Assembly: GCA_029008095.1 (NCBI GenBank)
Contig: JAQXJB010000052.1
Coordinates: forward strand, 1 to 64,000
Length of the DNA stretch: 64,000 bases
Source: Clostridiales bacterium
GTDB taxonomy: Bacteria > Bacillota > Clostridia > Oscillospirales > Oscillospiraceae
Direction of reading: 5' to 3'
Under the pieces are notes generated by a model, which made no database searches, was not told the DNA's origin, and worked only from the letters and a program-made list of their open reading frames with translations. The position numbers and the translations under genes were made by a program. This document shows positions 61,450 to 64,000 of the stretch, piece by piece; position 1 is the first letter of the stretch; the number at the start of each line of letters is the position of its first letter.

Positions 61450-62526
61450 TTATTTGCATTTTGCATTGAACCGACTGGTAACGGCGCACATCTCCGCACG
61501 GGTAGCCGTTCCAAGGGGGTCAAATTTATTGCCGTCCTTGCCGTTTATAAGCCCGGTTCGCTGGGCATACAGCACCGCGTCCAGTGCCCAGGAGCTTATC
61601 TTCCCCTCGTCGGCGAAGGCTGCCGCTTCTTCCTCGGGCAGAGACGCTCCCACATACTCAGCATAGCGCATCAATATCAGCGCCATCTGTTCACGGGTGA
61701 TATTGCTCTCCGGCTTGAAGGTTCCGTTTTCATATCCTTCGACTATGCCGGTATCCTGAGCCCAGGCCACATACGGGCCATACCACTTATCGATTGAGAC
61801 ATCCGTAAAGCCTGTTTCCCTGTAAAGCCTTGTGTCTATGCCATGAACGCGGCCCAGAATGGTCACCAGCATGCCGCGCGTAACGGTGGTATTTGGCGAA
61901 AACCGATGGTCATCCACCCCATCAACCACGCCGCTGTTATATAGCTCATATACATATTCGGCACCCCAATGGCCGAACATATCATAGAACATTTCGTTTT
62001 CCGCAAAGCCTGCGGCCTCGCCGGGCTTATAATAGCCGTCGATAAAGCCAGCGGCTTCTCTGCTATAAGAAACCACCCATGCGACTGCGTTTTCAGCCGC
62101 AAAGTATTTGTGGTTAAGTGTCATCAGCGTGCCGTCCGGAACGGTATTGCCTGTGGATATATCTATCACATCGCCCTCGCCAACTCGCAGCACCAGCTTG
62201 CCCTGTGTAGGCATAAAGCAGGCAAAGCGGCCAAGCTCCAGGCTCATGCTTTCCTCAAGGGCAATATCTATGAACTGAGGCGCATGGGACATATCGATGC
62301 TCTGGAAATCAGCAGAGTTTTCAAGGCGCTGGATATATCCGTCTATAACTTCTCCGGCTTGTTTCTCCGTCTCAGCTTCAGCTTTGGAAACGATACTGTT
62401 CTTCACTGTTTCAATCAGGTAACTGAGTGATATGAGAGGGTCAGTCGCGCCGCCTCCCGCGGCAAAGGCATACCCTCCGCAGGCGATGACGGCAAAAATC
62501 AAGATCATCGCGATAAAGCGTTTCAT
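61450..62526 (-). CDS. Exported protein with three SLH domains
   Basis: A 358-residue protein that has a signal peptide (about residues 1-22, ending GYAFA). The first half (about 23-185) is an unknown domain with a helical start and DMSHAPQFIDIALEES. The second half holds three S-layer homology repeats (about 186-355), each with the TRGMLV, TREQMAL or TRAEMCA core. These repeats bind pyruvylated wall polymers, so the protein is probably cell-wall attached. It begins 6 bases after hslO ends. It may work with the WecA-WecB polymer precursor pathway, since SLH domains need a wall polymer. Confidence 0.88.
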   Translation of the reverse strand: MKRFIAMILIFAVIACGGYAFAAGGGATDPLISLSYLIETVKNSIVSKAEAETEKQAGEVIDGYIQRLENSADFQSIDMSHAPQFIDIALEESMSLELGRFACFMPTQGKLVLRVGEGDVIDISTGNTVPDGTLMTLNHKYFAAENAVAWVVSYSREAAGFIDGYYKPGEAAGFAENEMFYDMFGHWGAEYVYELYNSGVVDGVDDHRFSPNTTVTRGMLVTILGRVHGIDTRLYRETGFTDVSIDKWYGPYVAWAQDTGIVEGYENGTFKPESNITREQMALILMRYAEYVGASLPEEEAAAFADEGKISSWALDAVLYAQRTGLINGKDGNKFDPLGTATRAEMCAVTSRFNAKCK

Positions 62527-62532
62527 ACGCAG

Positions 62533-63465
62533 TTATTCCTCTTCGCTGCGCTCTACTTCGGCTGCGGCTTCTGCTCTGGCAACAGCGCGCTTATAGAGCT
62601 CGTCCAATTCCTCTGTGCGAAATTCATATTTCGTATTGCAGAACTGGCAAACTATTTCTATAGGCTTGCCCTCGTCCCGCATATCCTTCAGTTCTTCGCT
62701 GCCAAGGCCTATAAGCGCCTTTGCGTACTTCTCCTTGCCGCAGGTGCAGCGGTATTCAAATTCATCCTCTTCGAGAATATTGAATTCCACAAGACCGAAG
62801 ATCATTCCGGCTATTTCTTCGAGACTCTTTCCTTCCGCAATAAGCTGGGACAGGGACGGCATATAATCAATATTCGCCTGAAGAATGGGAGTTATGAACT
62901 CATTGGCATCCGGCATAAGCTGGAGTATATATCCGCCCGCCGCTTTGCAGCCACCCTCTGGAAACACTCTTACGCCAAGAGCGCAGACGGAAGGAGTCTG
63001 CTCGCTGACCGTATAATACTCGGTTATATCTTCTGCTATCTCGCCGCTGATGATGGGAGAAAATCCCACATAAGGCTCGCCGAAGCCCATATCCTTGACA
63101 ATATATATTGAGCCGTTTTTGCCCACCGCGCCTCCGACGTCCAACTTACCCTGAGCGTTCGGCTCAAGCTCAACCTCGGGATTATCGGCACAGCCGCGGA
63201 CATTACCGTCGCAGTCAGCCACGCAGACGATACGTCCCGCAGGCCCTCCGCCGTCAATGCGCAGGGTAACGCTGCTCTTTTCGGATTTGAGCATCTTGCC
63301 CATGATGGCGCAGGCGGTTATGCTTCTGCCGAGAGCGGCGGTCATGGTTCTGGAGGTGTTGTGTATCTGTCTCATCTTCTCCACCGCATTGGTGGAATCG
63401 GCGAGAAGCAGTCTGAAGCCGCCATCCTTGGAGAGGGCGGTAATTATTTTGCATTTATTATCCAT
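62533..63465 (-). CDS. hslO: Redox-regulated chaperone Hsp33
   Basis: A 310-residue chaperone that is switched on by oxidation. The C-terminal zinc-binding cysteines are seen as CTC in EYRCTCGKEKY and CQFC in IVCQFCNTKYEF. The substrate-binding core begins ALSKDGGFRLLLADST. A C-terminal Glu-rich tail follows. Length is a little above the usual 290. AAGGAAG lies before the ATG. The SLH gene starts 6 bases after its stop, so the two are on one transcript although their products act in different compartments. Confidence 0.95.
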   Translation of the reverse strand: MDNKCKIITALSKDGGFRLLLADSTNAVEKMRQIHNTSRTMTAALGRSITACAIMGKMLKSEKSSVTLRIDGGGPAGRIVCVADCDGNVRGCADNPEVELEPNAQGKLDVGGAVGKNGSIYIVKDMGFGEPYVGFSPIISGEIAEDITEYYTVSEQTPSVCALGVRVFPEGGCKAAGGYILQLMPDANEFITPILQANIDYMPSLSQLIAEGKSLEEIAGMIFGLVEFNILEEDEFEYRCTCGKEKYAKALIGLGSEELKDMRDEGKPIEIVCQFCNTKYEFRTEELDELYKRAVARAEAAAEVERSEEE

Positions 63466-63598
63466 TCGTGTACTTCCTTGAAAATTTTAAATAACTATAC
63501 GTATATATAATAACGCTAATTTCCTTTTTAGACAATAGCATCTTTTAGAAATTATTTTAATAATCTTCCCGTGCAAACCTTTTGTTCAATAATTTTTA

Positions 63599-63626
63599 TT
63601 GCAATTTCTGGCGAAACAGCTATAAT
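63599..63626 (+). promoter_or_regulatory. Promoter of the phosphoribosyltransferase gene
   Basis: TTGCAA (63599-63604), a 16-base spacer and TATAAT (63621-63626) form a plausible promoter about 35 bases before the start codon. Confidence 0.6.
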
Positions 63627-63661
63627 TATTGTATCAACCTAAGTAATTAGAGGTGCTTAAT

Positions 63662-64000
63662 ATGATGACTTATAAAATGACAATAGCTGGTCTCGAACGT
63701 GAACTTCCCATTTGCCCTGTAAATGACAGCCTTTCCATCGGCGCTTTCGTCATTCTCGGCGACGCTCAGCTCAGTGAAGCCACCGCCCGCGAGTTGCTTA
63801 AGCTCGCTCCCGAGTATGACTACATAATCACCGCCGAAGCTAAAGGTATCCCCCTCGCCCATGAAATGGCTCGTCAGCACGGTGACAGAACCTATTTCGT
63901 AGCCAGAAAGACCCCCAAGCTTTACATGTCCGGAGTGTTCCAGGTGGATGTTCGCTCCATCACCACAGCCAAGGATCAGATGCTTTATCTGGATACTGCC
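63662..64000 (+). CDS. Phosphoribosyltransferase, Apt/Xpt-like (cut by window end)
   Basis: The first 113 residues of a phosphoribosyltransferase. The segments YDYIITAEAKGIPLAHEMAR and YFVARKTPKLYMSG are typical of the adenine/xanthine phosphoribosyltransferase branch of the type I fold. The PRPP loop that would decide the subgroup lies outside the window. The start is ATG at 63662 after GAGGTGC, with a second Met directly after it. Adenine salvage is plausible, but other purine bases are possible. Confidence 0.8.
   Translation, partial: MMTYKMTIAGLERELPICPVNDSLSIGAFVILGDAQLSEATARELLKLAPEYDYIITAEAKGIPLAHEMARQHGDRTYFVARKTPKLYMSGVFQVDVRSITTAKDQMLYLDTA

Noticed and set aside
1-64000. tRNA, rRNA or CRISPR arrays
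   Set aside because: No acceptor or T-loop pattern, ribosomal RNA core or regular spaced repeat was found on either strand by reading.

Overview
The window looks like a piece of a chromosome from a spore-forming member of the Clostridia, most like the gut Oscillospiraceae. This is inferred from gene content and not from a database match. The signs are a tyrosyl T-box leader, a YpeB germination protein, RqcH and Mini-III with Firmicute-type sequences, an SdpI-like protein, the dxs-tlyA-nadK-argR-recN block, short RpoD-type promoters and a moderate G+C content. No tRNA, rRNA, CRISPR array or prophage was seen. Mobile DNA is limited to what looks like the right end of an insertion sequence at the left edge.

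Layout: (1) 1-1481, an IS end, then recR and rpe on the minus strand. (2) 1662-4981, a four-gene plus-strand operon of XpaC-like, TelA, LemA-like and TPM-domain proteins, which looks like an envelope-stress module. (3) 5199-13079, an arginine operon argG-argH-argC-argJ-argB-argD-argF that carries glutamate to arginine. A candidate ARG box overlaps its promoter, and argR itself lies 20 kb downstream in the recN cluster. (4) 13192-15899, SdpI-like and YfcE-like proteins, three small unknown genes and a membrane-anchored unknown. (5) 15924-20402, a WecA-WecB fusion for wall or capsule precursor synthesis, trpS and an aminotransferase. (6) 20654-27659, gltX, a lipoprotein, ypeB, a family 4 uracil-DNA glycosylase and two acyltransferases. 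(7) 27662-28891, tyrS under a T-box, followed by a small island with GNAT and NUDIX genes. (8) 30850-36546, recN, argR, nadK, tlyA and dxs. (9) 36750-43569, an Old-Yellow-type flavoenzyme, rqcH, mrnC, metY and a triple GerMN lipoprotein. (10) 43562-47809, a two-component system, a ComEA-like protein and a D,D-carboxypeptidase. (11) 47900-54314, an EF-G-like GTPase, a protein built like a P1B-type ATPase but without the catalytic motifs, rlmB and metK. (12) 54517-59677, a rhomboid-like protein, a second flavoenzyme, an ATPase gene broken by an amber codon, and a URO-D family protein. (13) 59780-64000, a GNAT remnant, pepV, an SLH protein, hslO and the start of a phosphoribosyltransferase gene.

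Most of the window is housekeeping. The best candidates for undescribed biology are the pseudo-P-type ATPase at 50095-52302, the XpaC/TelA/LemA/TPM operon, the three-gene unknown cluster at 14143-15126, the WecA-WecB fusion, and the rhomboid-like protein that keeps the fold signature and a zinc ribbon but lacks the catalytic histidine.
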